A stretch of 64,000 nucleotides of DNA from Thalassotalea marina. GTDB lineage: Bacteria > Pseudomonadota > Gammaproteobacteria > Enterobacterales > Alteromonadaceae. The notes under the pieces were generated by a model. It ran no database searches. It saw only the letters and a list, made by a program, of their open reading frames with translations, and was not told the origin of the DNA. The stretch covers positions 248,001-312,000 of the forward strand of contig NZ_BNCK01000001.1 of the NCBI RefSeq assembly GCF_014656435.1. Reading direction: 5' to 3'. Shown one piece after another: positions 45,842 to 56,157 of this stretch (position 1 is the stretch's first letter; each line of letters opens with the position of its first letter). A program made the translations under genes and the position numbers.

Positions 45842-47983
45842 TTAATCCTCTCGCGCGATTGGGCGCTGAACTGAAATATCGGTTTCCAACTCTTCTAGTT
45901 TAGAATACACCACCTCTTTACCATCGTCTGATGCCGATAAGCTTAATAAAATATGCACGTCTTGTTCATGGTTGCCTAGTAGGGCTATCTTAGTGTTGAG
46001 TTGATCACTAAAACTGTAGTTATATAAGGTTAATTCATGGCCCTGTTTAACCACGTAATAGATGCCATTTTGATAGATAAAAGGTCGATACAAAGCAAAT
46101 GATGGTAATAAACTGTCAACAGGTAAGAGTTCTTGAACTGTGGTTGCTAAAAAATCAGCTAAAGATTGCGTGTAGTTGCGATAAGACGGATTTAATACTT
46201 TCACATTGTCTAAAGTAATCTCAGAGTTTTCAGCATTTTTATTCGGTAATTTACTCAATAATTCAGAGGTTTCCGTTTGTAAGCTGTATCGCCATAATTG
46301 GGCTTCGTCTGAGTGATTTGCGGTGAAGGTAAAGCTTTTGCCATCTTCTGACCAATTAACCCCATCAATTCCTTGGTAATTAGAAATGACTGGCACCATA
46401 TGTTTACTGAAAATATTAATCAGGTAAAGCTTGAACTTATTATCACCAAGTAACAGATTTTCACCGTTTGGAGACCAAAGTAAATACCTTGGTTGAATGC
46501 GCTCAGGTAAGTTAGCAAGTAGGGTAGCTGCTTTTTTATATTTGTTTTTTAGCCAAATTTCAGCGCGGTGTGAGCCATCTATTGCGCGCCGCTGATAAGA
46601 AATAAACGCCGTTTGTGTGCCGTCGCTGGAGAGGGTAGGTAATACATCGGTTCTTGCAGCAGAAGAAACGCGTATTCCTGGTTCATCTGATTCTTGATGT
46701 TTCTCTAAATTCATCGTATATAAATTGACATTGATCAGCCCTTCTGTGTGGGCAAGCTGCTTAGTGACAGGGTTTAGATCAAGGTCAGTGATAAAACCGA
46801 GCGGTTGGTAAACAACTTCAGATTGACCGTTCACCGACATCAATTTTAAGTTTTCATTGCCCAACCAAAAGCTTTGCCCAGGAATATGCCAATTGAGTCC
46901 CCAGTAGTCTTTTTCACTGACCGAAATGATTTGCTCATTTAAGTTATTCAAATCGACAAGTTTAAGTTGATTAACGGTACTTTTTCTTTCAACAATTAAG
47001 GCTTGATTCGACGATTTATCAATGTCCATCAAAATAGGAGAGAACTGCTCTAACTGTTCTTCCTTGCTAACTTTTGGCGTTGATGAAACGTCTAATGTCA
47101 GTTTGTTTAATGTTGGCCGACTATTTTTCCAAGCCTGAAAATACAAGGTGTTATCATCCAACCAGTGTATTTTTTCACGGGTAAACCCAGGCTCACAAAA
47201 AGCTAAGTGTCGATCGGGGCTGATGCGCCAAGTTTCGACAGGGTTCTTCACTGTCATTAATCGAATTTCGCAAGTAAATGGATCATGACGAAAATATACC
47301 AACCAATCACCGGTCGGTGACCACTCGGGCGCTTCTTCACTGTAACCCGTGTTTTTAATGGTGTGCACAGATTGTGTGTCGGCGTCGTACACAGCAAGAT
47401 CCATGTGTCGACGATCTTCGCTTATTTGGCTAAACGCTAAGTAACGACCATCTGGAGAATATCTTATATAATTTTCTGGGCCGGGCGTTGAAGTGAGTCT
47501 AGATTCATACTGGTAACTTGGTGCGGCGAGCTCGGGTTGATTAATGTGTACCAAAAACAAGGTTACTGCGATTGCTGATAACGAACTTAACAAGGCAACA
47601 ATAATTGATTGCTTTTTGCTTTTTCGTCGTTGCTTGAGTTCTGGCTCAGACAGCTCAGGATATTCAAGTTCAGCGATTAGTTGATAACCGACTCTGGGCA
47701 CCGTTTTGATGAATCGCGGTGTGCCTTTATCATCACCTAACGAACGTCGTAATTGTGTTATAGCTTGAGAAACAGAGTTATCACTGACTATGGTATCTCG
47801 CCATAGGCTATTCATGATGTCGTTTCGAGAAACTGCTTTACCGTGATTTTCAATCAGGAGTTTTAGCAGGCCGAGTTGGCGTGCTTCAATGTCATGCCAT
47901 TGATGATTAATAAAAAGTTTAAGGCCAACAAAGTCTACTTCAACTTCGTTTACTTTTATTTTTTCTAGGGGGCCTGAATGCAT
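45842..47983 (-). CDS. Membrane-bound winged-helix regulator with TolB-like beta-propeller (CadC-like)
   Basis: 713 residues from ATG 47983. The N-terminal OmpR/ToxR-type winged helix (about 15-108: SVSQAITQLRRSLGDD, RFIKTVPRVGYQLIAELE) is followed by a membrane segment at about 128-148 and a large periplasmic part with repeated PD40/TolB motifs such as IRYSPDGRYLAFSQ, EWSPTGDWLVYFR and LLWSPNGENLLL. It senses something in the periplasm and acts on DNA directly. Divergent from TonB receptor 2 and convergent with the Sel1-TonB_C gene, so it probably controls this cluster. Confidence 0.87.
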   Translation of the reverse strand: MHSGPLEKIKVNEVEVDFVGLKLFINHQWHDIEARQLGLLKLLIENHGKAVSRNDIMNSLWRDTIVSDNSVSQAITQLRRSLGDDKGTPRFIKTVPRVGYQLIAELEYPELSEPELKQRRKSKKQSIIVALLSSLSAIAVTLFLVHINQPELAAPSYQYESRLTSTPGPENYIRYSPDGRYLAFSQISEDRRHMDLAVYDADTQSVHTIKNTGYSEEAPEWSPTGDWLVYFRHDPFTCEIRLMTVKNPVETWRISPDRHLAFCEPGFTREKIHWLDDNTLYFQAWKNSRPTLNKLTLDVSSTPKVSKEEQLEQFSPILMDIDKSSNQALIVERKSTVNQLKLVDLNNLNEQIISVSEKDYWGLNWHIPGQSFWLGNENLKLMSVNGQSEVVYQPLGFITDLDLNPVTKQLAHTEGLINVNLYTMNLEKHQESDEPGIRVSSAARTDVLPTLSSDGTQTAFISYQRRAIDGSHRAEIWLKNKYKKAATLLANLPERIQPRYLLWSPNGENLLLGDNKFKLYLINIFSKHMVPVISNYQGIDGVNWSEDGKSFTFTANHSDEAQLWRYSLQTETSELLSKLPNKNAENSEITLDNVKVLNPSYRNYTQSLADFLATTVQELLPVDSLLPSFALYRPFIYQNGIYYVVKQGHELTLYNYSFSDQLNTKIALLGNHEQDVHILLSLSASDDGKEVVYSKLEELETDISVQRPIARED

Positions 47984-48293
47984 CAAATTATTATAAAAAT
48001 ATGTTAACTATCAATGGTAAAAAACAACAACAAAGCGTATTATGGCTAAGCCTCTATTCTATGCTTGCAATGGCAAGTGTGCAATTGAAAAACTAGATAG
48101 ATTTTCAATAAGTTATCTAAAATAGTGGTCGTTTGAATTAACAGAAATAAATTAAAATAAATATTCGTTAATTCAACACATTAAGTAAAAATTACAACAA
48201 GTATAATTAGAATAAAAATACACCAAATTAGCTGATTACTTTTTGTCTACGCACCAATACCTGTGAAAAGCTAAAAATTTGGAAGATATAAAC
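47984..48293. other. Divergent region between regulator and TonB receptor 2
   Basis: About 310 bp, strongly AT-rich, no frame. It must carry both promoters and probably the binding site of the winged-helix regulator; I could not pick out a clear operator. Confidence 0.5.
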
Positions 48294-50930
48294 ATGAATA
48301 CAACAACGCGACTTTGTTGTTTGATGTCATTAAGTACTTATTTTTTGGCAATGAGTGCGTTTGGCCAAGAAAAACAGCAAGAAAGCAAAAATGACGTTAT
48401 TGACGCAAGTCCTTTAGAAAAAATTCAAATACGTGGTATTCGCGGCAGCATAGTTAAGTCGATGAATACTAAACGTTACAGTGACTCGGTTGTTGACGCG
48501 ATTACCGCTGAGGAAATAGGAAAGTTTCCCGATAAAAATGTTGCTGAGTCGTTGCAACGTATTACTGGTGTGTCGCTAAATCGTGTGCAAGGTGAAGGCG
48601 AAAGGGTTGGTGTTAGAGGCACTGCACCAAGTCAAAACCGGACTTACATTAACGGGCAAAATATTGCGTCTGCCGATTGGTGGATATCTTCTCAGCCTAA
48701 TCGTGGCTTTAATTACACCTTATTACCCTCAGAAATCGTTAGCTCGTTAGAAGTGCATAAATCGCCGCAAGCAGATCATGATGAAGGCTCTCTTGGTGGT
48801 TCAATTAACATTAAAACGCACTCGCCGTTAGAAACACAAGATCAAAAGTTTGTTGGCACAGCGCAGCTGCAACACAGTGATACTTCAGGTGAAACAGATC
48901 CGCAAGTGTCACTATTTTACAACTGGATCAACGACAGTGCAGATTTGGGCATGTTGTTTTCACTTACTCGCCATGAACGTAGTTTACGACGAGATGGATT
49001 AGAGTCTTGGGGCTGGGCGGAACGTAATTTCAATATCGATGAGCAAGGAGCATTGCAGCAAACTGACGACGACAACGCAGATCTTACTGATATTTGGTCA
49101 CCAGGTGGTGGTGGTTCAGCAACGTTTACCCAACGTCGAATTTTATCTAGTGCGTTGTGGTTAGTGCAGTTTCAGCCTAGTGTCGATTGGAATATAGAGC
49201 TCAATACCTTGTACTCGGAGCTTGATGCCGATAATTCGAATCAAAACTTTCTGTGGCAGCCTAGTTCCGTATATGGTCGAGGTGGCAAGATACTGGATTA
49301 TCAAATTAAAGATAACACTTTAGCTTATGCCAAATATTCTCAAGTACCTGAAAACAACGAAACGGGTATTCCATTTAATACTGCAATGGAAGCCATTTGG
49401 CGTACTTCGCAAATAAAAACCAGCTTAATACATTTAAATGTTGAACATGATAACGATTATTGGCACAACCAATATCAAATAGGTGTCACACGTGCATCTG
49501 GTGGAACCAGCAAAGATTTCACCTCACAATGGTCTGCTAATTCTGAATTCAGCGTTGATTTAAACTCGCCCCAAGACATTCACACCCAATACCAAATATC
49601 CCCACTGGCTGGTGAAAATTGGCAGGTTTCAGAGGTAAGAAAAGACGCTCAAGATTCCACTGATAAAGAATTTTTTGCTCAGGCAGATTTTGAGTATCAA
49701 TGGGATCAGGCGTTTTTCCAGTCAATCAAAATGGGGCTTAAATATAAAAAGCACGTCAGAGACTTTATTCGATATCGTTCTAAAAATGGTGACTATAACG
49801 GTTTAGCTGGCGATTTATCTTGGACTTTGGCTGATTTTCAAGGAAAGTTTCCCAAAGATTACTTATCAGGTGTTGGCTCTGAAAACACATTAAAAAATTA
49901 TGCATTTGTTGATATCCGCTCGTTAAATAAGGCGTTTAACACCTTAACTTTTGTCCAAGGTGAAGAAAAACCGAGCAGTTTTGATATCAGCGAACAAAGT
50001 TACGCGGGATACGCAAAAGCAAACTTTTCTGGCGAATATTATCGCGGTAATTTTGGTTTACGTGTTGTTCATACTCAGCAAGACTCTGGCGCTTTTCAGC
50101 AAACAACAGAAATAGATATTTACGATGAATATCAATGGTCTACTCATAACGAAAATTATACCGATGTATTGCCAAGTGTTAATTTAGCGATTGATTTAAC
50201 TGAAGATTTGGTGATGCGAGCCTCTGCTTCAAAAGTGATGTCTCGTCCTGAATATCATCACTTAATGCCGTCGACCAATTATAACGTGACACAGGCGCAA
50301 GGCGCTGGTGGTAATCCTGAGCTTGAACCATTTCGCGCGACTAATTTTGATGTAGGGTTTGAATGGTATTTTGATCAAGCTGCCTTATTTTCTATCGCCG
50401 CTTTCCACAAAGACGTAAAGTCATTTATTGATATCAAACGTTCAATTGAAAACTACGAAAACATTGATATGGTGATCAACCGCCCTGTGAATGGTAGTGG
50501 TGGCACCATTTATGGCGTTGAATTGAACTTACAACAAGAGTTGTTTTATGGTTTTGGTTTGATCGCCAATTACACTTTTGTTCAGGGCGAACGTAAAGAC
50601 TTAAATACGGGTAAAGATATCGATATTCCTGGAAATTCAGAGCATAGCTTCAATGTTACCGGTTATTTTGAAAACGATTGGGTAAGCTCACGTTTGTCTT
50701 ATAACTTTCGCACAGAATGGGCGACAGGCATTGGTGAACAAATCAACGATGACTATGGTCAATGGGACGTGAATTTATCGTTTAAGCTCAACGCCCATAC
50801 ATCATTGGTTTTTGAAGGTATAAATTTAGCTAACGAACATATTTATACCTATGAGCGCAATGAGTTGGCTCCCGTCGGTGTTTATCAAAATGGCCGCCGT
50901 TTTTATGCGGGTGTTAGGGTTGAGTATTAA
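48294..50930 (+). CDS. TonB-dependent receptor 2, paralogue of receptor 1
   Basis: 878 residues from ATG 48294, with GGAAG eight bases upstream; TTG 48279 is in frame but lacks support. A signal peptide ends near SAFGQE. It shares with receptor 1 the EKIQIRGIRGSIVKSMNTKR start, plug FPDKNVAESLQRITGVSLNR, the GGGGSATF loop and the final YAGVRVEY strand. Strong similarity along the whole length indicates duplication followed by divergence of loops. The ligand is probably related but not the same. Confidence 0.93.
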   Translation: MNTTTRLCCLMSLSTYFLAMSAFGQEKQQESKNDVIDASPLEKIQIRGIRGSIVKSMNTKRYSDSVVDAITAEEIGKFPDKNVAESLQRITGVSLNRVQGEGERVGVRGTAPSQNRTYINGQNIASADWWISSQPNRGFNYTLLPSEIVSSLEVHKSPQADHDEGSLGGSINIKTHSPLETQDQKFVGTAQLQHSDTSGETDPQVSLFYNWINDSADLGMLFSLTRHERSLRRDGLESWGWAERNFNIDEQGALQQTDDDNADLTDIWSPGGGGSATFTQRRILSSALWLVQFQPSVDWNIELNTLYSELDADNSNQNFLWQPSSVYGRGGKILDYQIKDNTLAYAKYSQVPENNETGIPFNTAMEAIWRTSQIKTSLIHLNVEHDNDYWHNQYQIGVTRASGGTSKDFTSQWSANSEFSVDLNSPQDIHTQYQISPLAGENWQVSEVRKDAQDSTDKEFFAQADFEYQWDQAFFQSIKMGLKYKKHVRDFIRYRSKNGDYNGLAGDLSWTLADFQGKFPKDYLSGVGSENTLKNYAFVDIRSLNKAFNTLTFVQGEEKPSSFDISEQSYAGYAKANFSGEYYRGNFGLRVVHTQQDSGAFQQTTEIDIYDEYQWSTHNENYTDVLPSVNLAIDLTEDLVMRASASKVMSRPEYHHLMPSTNYNVTQAQGAGGNPELEPFRATNFDVGFEWYFDQAALFSIAAFHKDVKSFIDIKRSIENYENIDMVINRPVNGSGGTIYGVELNLQQELFYGFGLIANYTFVQGERKDLNTGKDIDIPGNSEHSFNVTGYFENDWVSSRLSYNFRTEWATGIGEQINDDYGQWDVNLSFKLNAHTSLVFEGINLANEHIYTYERNELAPVGVYQNGRRFYAGVRVEY

Positions 50931-51019
50931 ATTTGAGATTATAGACGTCTAAACATCCAAAATATGGCGTTAACTATTTTAATGTGCTAAAGTTGCCGCC
51001 GATTTTTATGGTGTCTAAT

Positions 51020-51178
51020 TGCTAAGATGCAGTAACTAAGACTTAAAAGGGAATGTGGTGCAAATCCACAACTGTTCCCGCAACTGTAAATAAGGCTGAA
51101 TTTCAATACCACTGGACGGAACTGGGAAGGTGAAATTTGGGTGACCCTTATGAGTCAGGAGACCTGCCGTAGAAAGTG
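51020..51178 (+). ncRNA. Cobalamin riboswitch 1 (upstream of btuDC-cob operon)
   Basis: The core AAGGGAATGTGGTGCAAATC, CCACAACTGTTCCCGCAACTGT, the ACCACTGG element and the B12 box AGTCAGGAGACCTGCC (about 51152-51168) follow the standard cobalamin aptamer order. Downstream, TATGCGG (51202-51208) can pair with CCGCATA (51256-51262), a likely expression-platform stem before the first gene at 51285. It should repress the operon when cobalamin is plentiful. Confidence 0.92.
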
Positions 51179-51284
51179 ATACCAATTGGTATAAGAACAA
51201 CTATGCGGGTAACATAGCTTGGTGAATGAGCATTGGCTCAAACTCCTCTTTGTAGCCGCATAAAATAACAGTTACCTGAGTATT

Positions 51285-52061
51285 ATGACGGCGCCTCATC
51301 TTCAAGCACATCAATTAGTCTGGCATGCTGACAATAAAGCCATAATCGATCAGATCTCTTTTGCACAAAACAAGGGGGAAACTGTCGGTATTGTTGGGCC
51401 AAATGGCGCAGGAAAAACGTCATTGCTTAAATGTTTGTATGGCGAACATGTCGCTAAAAGTGGCGAAGTGTTGATATCTGGTGAGAAATTGGTTGCACTT
51501 TCACGAAAACAGCTGGCACAGAAAGTGGCTGTTGTTGGTCAACATTATGATTCGGTATTTAACCTAACGGTTATTGATATTGTGAAAATGGGTTTGATCC
51601 CACATAAATCCCATTTCGATTTAAATACCGATGCTGATCGCGCCATTATAGAAAGCGCATTAAAAAAAGTGAACCTGCTCGACAAGCAGTTCCAGTATTT
51701 CAACACCTTGTCAGGCGGTGAACAGCAGCGTTGTTTAATTGCTAGAGCCATAGTGCAGCGCCCTGAAATTTTGATCATGGACGAACCAACCAATCACTTA
51801 GATGTTTATTACCAACATCAAATTCTGAGTTTATCTAAAGCGCTTGGTTTTACCGTATTAATGACCATTCACGATCTCAATTTAGCAGCTCAGTACTGCG
51901 ATCGGATATTGCTAATGGCTAACGGCAAACAATTAGCTTTTGATACACCAATAAACGTGCTGCAACAACCGCTATTAGAGCAAGTGTTTAAATTGCCATG
52001 CATGATAGATATCCACCCACTAACACAAAAAGTACGTGTTTCTTTTGGAGGAGTTAGTTAG
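51285..52061 (+). CDS. btuD: Corrinoid ABC transporter ATPase
   Basis: 258 residues. Walker [10 protein letters not shown], signature LSGGEQQR and Walker B ILIMDEPTNHLDVYYQ. It is of the FecCD/BtuCD iron-siderophore/cobalamin ATPase group. It lies behind a cobalamin riboswitch, overlaps the permease gene by one base and shares the operon with btuF, which makes vitamin B12 or cobinamide the substrate. In this operon the ATPase comes first. Confidence 0.93.
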   Translation: MTAPHLQAHQLVWHADNKAIIDQISFAQNKGETVGIVGPNGAGKTSLLKCLYGEHVAKSGEVLISGEKLVALSRKQLAQKVAVVGQHYDSVFNLTVIDIVKMGLIPHKSHFDLNTDADRAIIESALKKVNLLDKQFQYFNTLSGGEQQRCLIARAIVQRPEILIMDEPTNHLDVYYQHQILSLSKALGFTVLMTIHDLNLAAQYCDRILLMANGKQLAFDTPINVLQQPLLEQVFKLPCMIDIHPLTQKVRVSFGGVS

Positions 52062-53050
52062 TGGATACTCGCTTACCTTTTGTTCCCGGTATTTTAGTGC
52101 TACTTGGCTTAGTGGTCATGTCGTTAACCTTAGCGATGGGCTTTGGCGCAGCAGAGCTAGGTTTTGCCAATATTTGGCAATGTATGACTAATACCTGTGA
52201 GCGTTCAATTTATCAAACCATATTGTTAGATGTGCGACTGCCACGTGTTTTGATGGGCTTTTTGGCTGGTTTTGCGCTCGCGGCAGCAGGTGCTTTAATG
52301 CAAAATGTCACGCGCAACCCACTCGCCGATCCTTATCTTTTTGGTATTGTTGCCGGTGCTGCTTTAGGTGCGACGTTATCCGGCTTGTTACCCGAACAAT
52401 TTCAAGCGTTTTCGCTACCATTCGCTGCATTTTTAGGTGCACTTTTTGCAGTTTTTATCGTAATTACCGTGTTGATGCACAATAATTGGCGACGCATTGA
52501 ACATCTTTTGCTTGCTGGAGTGGCGGTTTCATTTCTACTCAGTGCCATCAGTAGTTTTATTTTGTATTTTGGTGAAGCCTTTGCAGCCAACCGTGTGATT
52601 TTTTGGATGATGGGCTCATTGGCTCGTGCCGATTATCAATCATTATCTTATGTTGCACCTGTGGTACTGATTAGCTGTGTGTTAGCACTTGTATTTTCAA
52701 GGCAATTAGATGCGCTGTTACTTAGCGATGAAAGTGCAAGAACCTTAGGCGTTAATGTCGATAAAGTGCGACTTGTCGCTTTGGTGGTGTGTGCAGCGAT
52801 GACGGCGGTGGTTGTTTCCTATTGTGGTGGTATTGCCTTTGTTGGCTTAATGATCCCGCACATTGTTCGACCATTTTTTGGCATCACCACGGCAAAGTTA
52901 TTGTTAAGTGCTGGGCTGATTGGTGGCTGCTTTTTGGTTTGGGTAGATGTTGTTGCTCGAACCATAGTCACTGGACAAGAAATCCCCATTGGCGTGATCA
53001 CCTCTGTGATTGGCAGTGTCTTTTTCCTCTTTTTAATGCGTAGGATGTAA
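52061..53050 (+). CDS. btuC: Corrinoid ABC transporter permease
   Basis: 329 residues from GTG 52061, one base overlapping the btuD stop. It is a FecCD-family protein with about ten membrane segments: [40 protein letters not shown] and the C-terminal [15 protein letters not shown] cytoplasmic-contact loop. It forms the membrane channel with BtuD; the binding protein is encoded at the operon end. Confidence 0.93.
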   Translation: MDTRLPFVPGILVLLGLVVMSLTLAMGFGAAELGFANIWQCMTNTCERSIYQTILLDVRLPRVLMGFLAGFALAAAGALMQNVTRNPLADPYLFGIVAGAALGATLSGLLPEQFQAFSLPFAAFLGALFAVFIVITVLMHNNWRRIEHLLLAGVAVSFLLSAISSFILYFGEAFAANRVIFWMMGSLARADYQSLSYVAPVVLISCVLALVFSRQLDALLLSDESARTLGVNVDKVRLVALVVCAAMTAVVVSYCGGIAFVGLMIPHIVRPFFGITTAKLLLSAGLIGGCFLVWVDVVARTIVTGQEIPIGVITSVIGSVFFLFLMRRM

Positions 53051-53052
53051 CC

Positions 53053-54129
53053 ATGTTTAATCTAGCTATGTTTGATGTATCGCCACTTGGCAGTGAATTT
53101 TCGCAACAAATTCAACAGCAGATTGACAGCAAAACCAAGCCGCTAGGCGCGCTTGGTCAGTTGGAGCAACTTGCAAGGCAGCTCGCTAATATTCAGGCGC
53201 AGCGCACCGGACAATGGCAAAACATTCAGTTAGCTCCTCAGGTTATTGTCTTTGCAGGCGATCATGGCATTGCACAACAAGGTGTCAGTATTGCGCCAAG
53301 CGAAGTGACGCAACAAATGGTGTTAAATTTTATCCATGGAGGCGCAGCAATTAACTGTTTTTGCCAGAGCAATTCGCTGCCATTACATATTGTTGATGCG
53401 GGCATCTTATTGCCTATTGCCAGTGAATTAGCCGTGCAAACAGATAACTTTACTGAATCTAGGTTAGGTGCGGGGACACAAGATTTTAGCCAGCAAGCGG
53501 CGATGACGCTGACACAAGTTGAGCAAGGTTTGTTGGCGGGCAAGGCAATTGTCCAAGAGAAAATAGCACAAGGTGCAACGGTGATGATGTTTGGTGAAAT
53601 GGGAATCGCCAATACCAGCTCGGCCACCGCGATTGCGTCGATATTATTAAAACAACCTGTCGAGCAACTAGTGGGCAAAGGCACGGGTATTAGCGAGCAG
53701 CAACTAGCACTGAAAACACAGTTAATCAGCCAAGGTGTTGAACGTGCGATTGCTCAGGGTGCTACTGACAATGCGCTAACACTGCTTAGTGAAGTAGGTG
53801 GTTTTGAAATTGTGCAAATTACCGGCGCTATTTTAGCTTGTGCACAAGCGCATATCCCTGTTTTAGTTGATGGTTTTATTGTCAGTGCTGCTGCATTGGC
53901 CGCTTATCAGATAAATCCCGCCGTAAAAGACTATTTAATCTTTGCGCATCAATCTGATGAACACGGTCATCAAGCGATGTTAAAAGCATTTAATGCCCAG
54001 CCTTTATTGCAACTAGATTTACGCCTTGGGGAAGGTACGGGGGCGGCACTAGCCATGCCATTGTTAAACGCAGCAGCAAGTTTTTATAACCACATGGCCA
54101 GTTTTGAAAGTGCTGGAGTGACGGTGTAA
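53053..54129 (+). CDS. cobT: Nicotinate-nucleotide--dimethylbenzimidazole phosphoribosyltransferase
   Basis: 358 residues. It activates dimethylbenzimidazole as alpha-ribazole phosphate for the lower loop of cobalamin. Family motifs: [48 protein letters not shown] (phosphate binding), [13 protein letters not shown] and the catalytic glutamate in [15 protein letters not shown]. It follows btuC by 2 bp and overlaps cobS by one base. Confidence 0.96.
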   Translation: MFNLAMFDVSPLGSEFSQQIQQQIDSKTKPLGALGQLEQLARQLANIQAQRTGQWQNIQLAPQVIVFAGDHGIAQQGVSIAPSEVTQQMVLNFIHGGAAINCFCQSNSLPLHIVDAGILLPIASELAVQTDNFTESRLGAGTQDFSQQAAMTLTQVEQGLLAGKAIVQEKIAQGATVMMFGEMGIANTSSATAIASILLKQPVEQLVGKGTGISEQQLALKTQLISQGVERAIAQGATDNALTLLSEVGGFEIVQITGAILACAQAHIPVLVDGFIVSAAALAAYQINPAVKDYLIFAHQSDEHGHQAMLKAFNAQPLLQLDLRLGEGTGAALAMPLLNAAASFYNHMASFESAGVTV

Positions 54130-54935
54130 TGGCAACGCCAATTTATCAGCAGTTTGAACAACAATGGCGCTATTTTCGCCTTGCATTGCAGTTTTTCACT
54201 CGCATACCTGTTGGCCATATTGCTGATTTTAAAGAAGCTGATTTAAACAAAGCCAGCCGTTATTTTTCATTAGTGGGTTTAACGGTAGCGCTGTTACTTG
54301 CGTTAACTTACCACTTGTTGAGTGGCTTTCTACCGCTAAGTGTGACGGTCGTTTTATTATTAGTGGTCAGCGTTTTAATCACCGGGGCTTTTCATGAAGA
54401 TGGTCTTGCTGACATGGCTGATGGTATCGGTGGCGGTTACACCGTAGAAAAGCGCCTAACGATTATGAAAGACAGTCGGTTAGGTACTTACGGTGCATTG
54501 GCGATTGTGCTGCCAACAGCATTAAAGCTGGTGTTGTTTTTTCATTTGGCAGAACTTGAATTATTAGTTTTTGCTTTGCTGTTATCTCATGCCTTATCTC
54601 GTGCTGTTGCCGGCAGTTTGATTTTTGATACACCGTATGTGACTGAAGACAGCGAGAGTAAAAGTAAACCTTTAGCACAACAGCAATCTAGCTCGGATTG
54701 TTGGTGGTTGTTTGCCATCGCGTTAATGCCATTAGTTGTTGCACCAACTGGCGTTGTGAGCATTAGTTTTGTGTTTTATTTAGCGCTGGTATTACTCGTT
54801 TTCCGTTGGTTATTTAAGCGTTGGATAATGGCACGCTTAGGTGGTTTTACTGGTGATTGTTTAGGTGGTGCACAGCAAATGGCTGAACTTCTGATCGCGT
54901 TATTCATTTTATCAATGGCTGGAGGCCTGGGTTAA
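54129..54935 (+). CDS. cobS: Cobalamin synthase (adenosylcobinamide-GDP ribazoletransferase)
   Basis: 268 residues, polytopic membrane protein. It joins adenosylcobinamide-GDP to alpha-ribazole (phosphate). Hallmarks: FFTRIPVG near the N terminus, TGAFHEDGLADMADGIGGG (acidic active site), MKDSRLGTYGALAI and the C-terminal GGFTGDCLGGAQQ. It overlaps its neighbours cobT and cobU by one base each. Confidence 0.96.
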   Translation: MATPIYQQFEQQWRYFRLALQFFTRIPVGHIADFKEADLNKASRYFSLVGLTVALLLALTYHLLSGFLPLSVTVVLLLVVSVLITGAFHEDGLADMADGIGGGYTVEKRLTIMKDSRLGTYGALAIVLPTALKLVLFFHLAELELLVFALLLSHALSRAVAGSLIFDTPYVTEDSESKSKPLAQQQSSSDCWWLFAIALMPLVVAPTGVVSISFVFYLALVLLVFRWLFKRWIMARLGGFTGDCLGGAQQMAELLIALFILSMAGGLG

Positions 54936-55501
54936 TGTTGCATTTAGTTACCGGTGGTGCGCGAAGCGGAAAATCGAGCTTTGCAGAAAACTGGCTTATC
55001 GAACAGCATCAACAAAGTGCCAACGGCTGTCGTTTATATTATTTGGCCACTGCGCAAGCATTTGACGACGAAATGCGTCAGCGTATCGCTTTACACCAAC
55101 AAGGTCGTCTATCTCAAGGCTGGCAGTTAATTGAAACACCAACAAAAGTGATTGAGCAGTTAACCACACTCAGTGATCACAGTTTTGTGTTACTTGATTG
55201 TTTAACCTTATGGCTGAGTAATCATTTGTTAATGCTAGAGGAAACTGCAAGCTTTAGTGATAAAAGTGAGCAACTGAGCGGGCATGTTAAAACACTTTCA
55301 CAAGGGCTTGCTGAGCAAGCCAAACGAATGACCATCGTCGTGGTAGCCAATGAAGTGGGATTAGGCATTGTGCCTCTTGGTGAACTGAACCGATTGTTTG
55401 TTGATCATGCGGGTTGGTTAAATCAGCAAATCGCGGCAAATGCGCAACAAGTCACCTTGGTGACCGCGGGAATTCCATTGACATTAAAAGGAAATTTATA
55501 G
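54935..55501 (+). CDS. cobU: Adenosylcobinamide kinase/guanylyltransferase
   Basis: 188 residues. P-loop VTGGARSGKSSFAE at the N terminus, LLDCLTLWLSNHL and VVANEVGLGIVP near the C terminus are specific to CobU/CobP. It phosphorylates and then GMP-loads adenosylcobinamide, the salvage entry step. Its stop overlaps the GTG start of cobC. Confidence 0.96.
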   Translation: MLHLVTGGARSGKSSFAENWLIEQHQQSANGCRLYYLATAQAFDDEMRQRIALHQQGRLSQGWQLIETPTKVIEQLTTLSDHSFVLLDCLTLWLSNHLLMLEETASFSDKSEQLSGHVKTLSQGLAEQAKRMTIVVVANEVGLGIVPLGELNRLFVDHAGWLNQQIAANAQQVTLVTAGIPLTLKGNL

Positions 55502-56157
55502 TGGCCAATATTTATTTATTACGACATGGCAAAGTTGATGGTGAAGCGGCGTTATATGGTCATACCGATGTACCCGTAACTCCGGCGACCAATGAAAAAA
55601 TTAATCAAGACTTTACCGCATTTTGCCAGCGCAAAAACATTACGATAGATCACATGGTGACTTCACCACTTATTCGCTGTTTGTCACTTGCTCAATTGAT
55701 TGCTAGTTCAAGGTCACTCGCAGCACCTAAGGCATTAGATGCGATTAAAGAGATGAATTTTGGACAGTATGACGGAGTACCTTTTGATGCCCTGCATCAA
55801 CAACCTGAACACTGGCAAGTGTTGGAAAAATTTTGGCAAGATCCTGTTCAACAGAGCTTGCCAGAAGCAGAATTATTAACCGGGTTTTCTTATCGTGTTA
55901 GCCATGCATGGCAGCAATTAGTTGAACAAGCTCGTCATCTTGAGCAAAACACCCTAGTGGTGTGCCATGGTGGTGTGATCCGCATGATTTTGGCGCATGT
56001 GCTCAATGTCGATTTTCGCAACCCGCTTTGGTACACCCAATTGTCGATTGGTAATGGTAGCTTAACAACCATTGAGGTTAAGGAAAATGACACGCGCGTG
56101 AAACACATTGCTAAACCTCTTGATGGCTTTTCGACAGCTTCGGAGCAAGTGGCCTGA
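55501..56157 (+). CDS. cobC: Alpha-ribazole phosphatase (histidine phosphatase family)
   Basis: 218 residues from GTG 55501, which starts [14 protein letters not shown] directly at the family's RHG motif; the longer frame from 55414 runs through cobU and is not used. The second catalytic histidine is in [12 protein letters not shown]. It removes the phosphate from alpha-ribazole 5'-phosphate or cobalamin 5'-phosphate. The position in a cob operon supports cobC rather than a general phosphoglycerate mutase-like enzyme. Confidence 0.9.
   Translation: MANIYLLRHGKVDGEAALYGHTDVPVTPATNEKINQDFTAFCQRKNITIDHMVTSPLIRCLSLAQLIASSRSLAAPKALDAIKEMNFGQYDGVPFDALHQQPEHWQVLEKFWQDPVQQSLPEAELLTGFSYRVSHAWQQLVEQARHLEQNTLVVCHGGVIRMILAHVLNVDFRNPLWYTQLSIGNGSLTTIEVKENDTRVKHIAKPLDGFSTASEQVA

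Noticed and set aside
53262-53684. 140-codon open frame on the minus strand
   Set aside because: It is antisense within cobT.
55414-55500. N-terminal extension of cobC
   Set aside because: It overlaps the end of cobU in another frame. The GTG at 55501 gives a start directly at the phosphatase motif.
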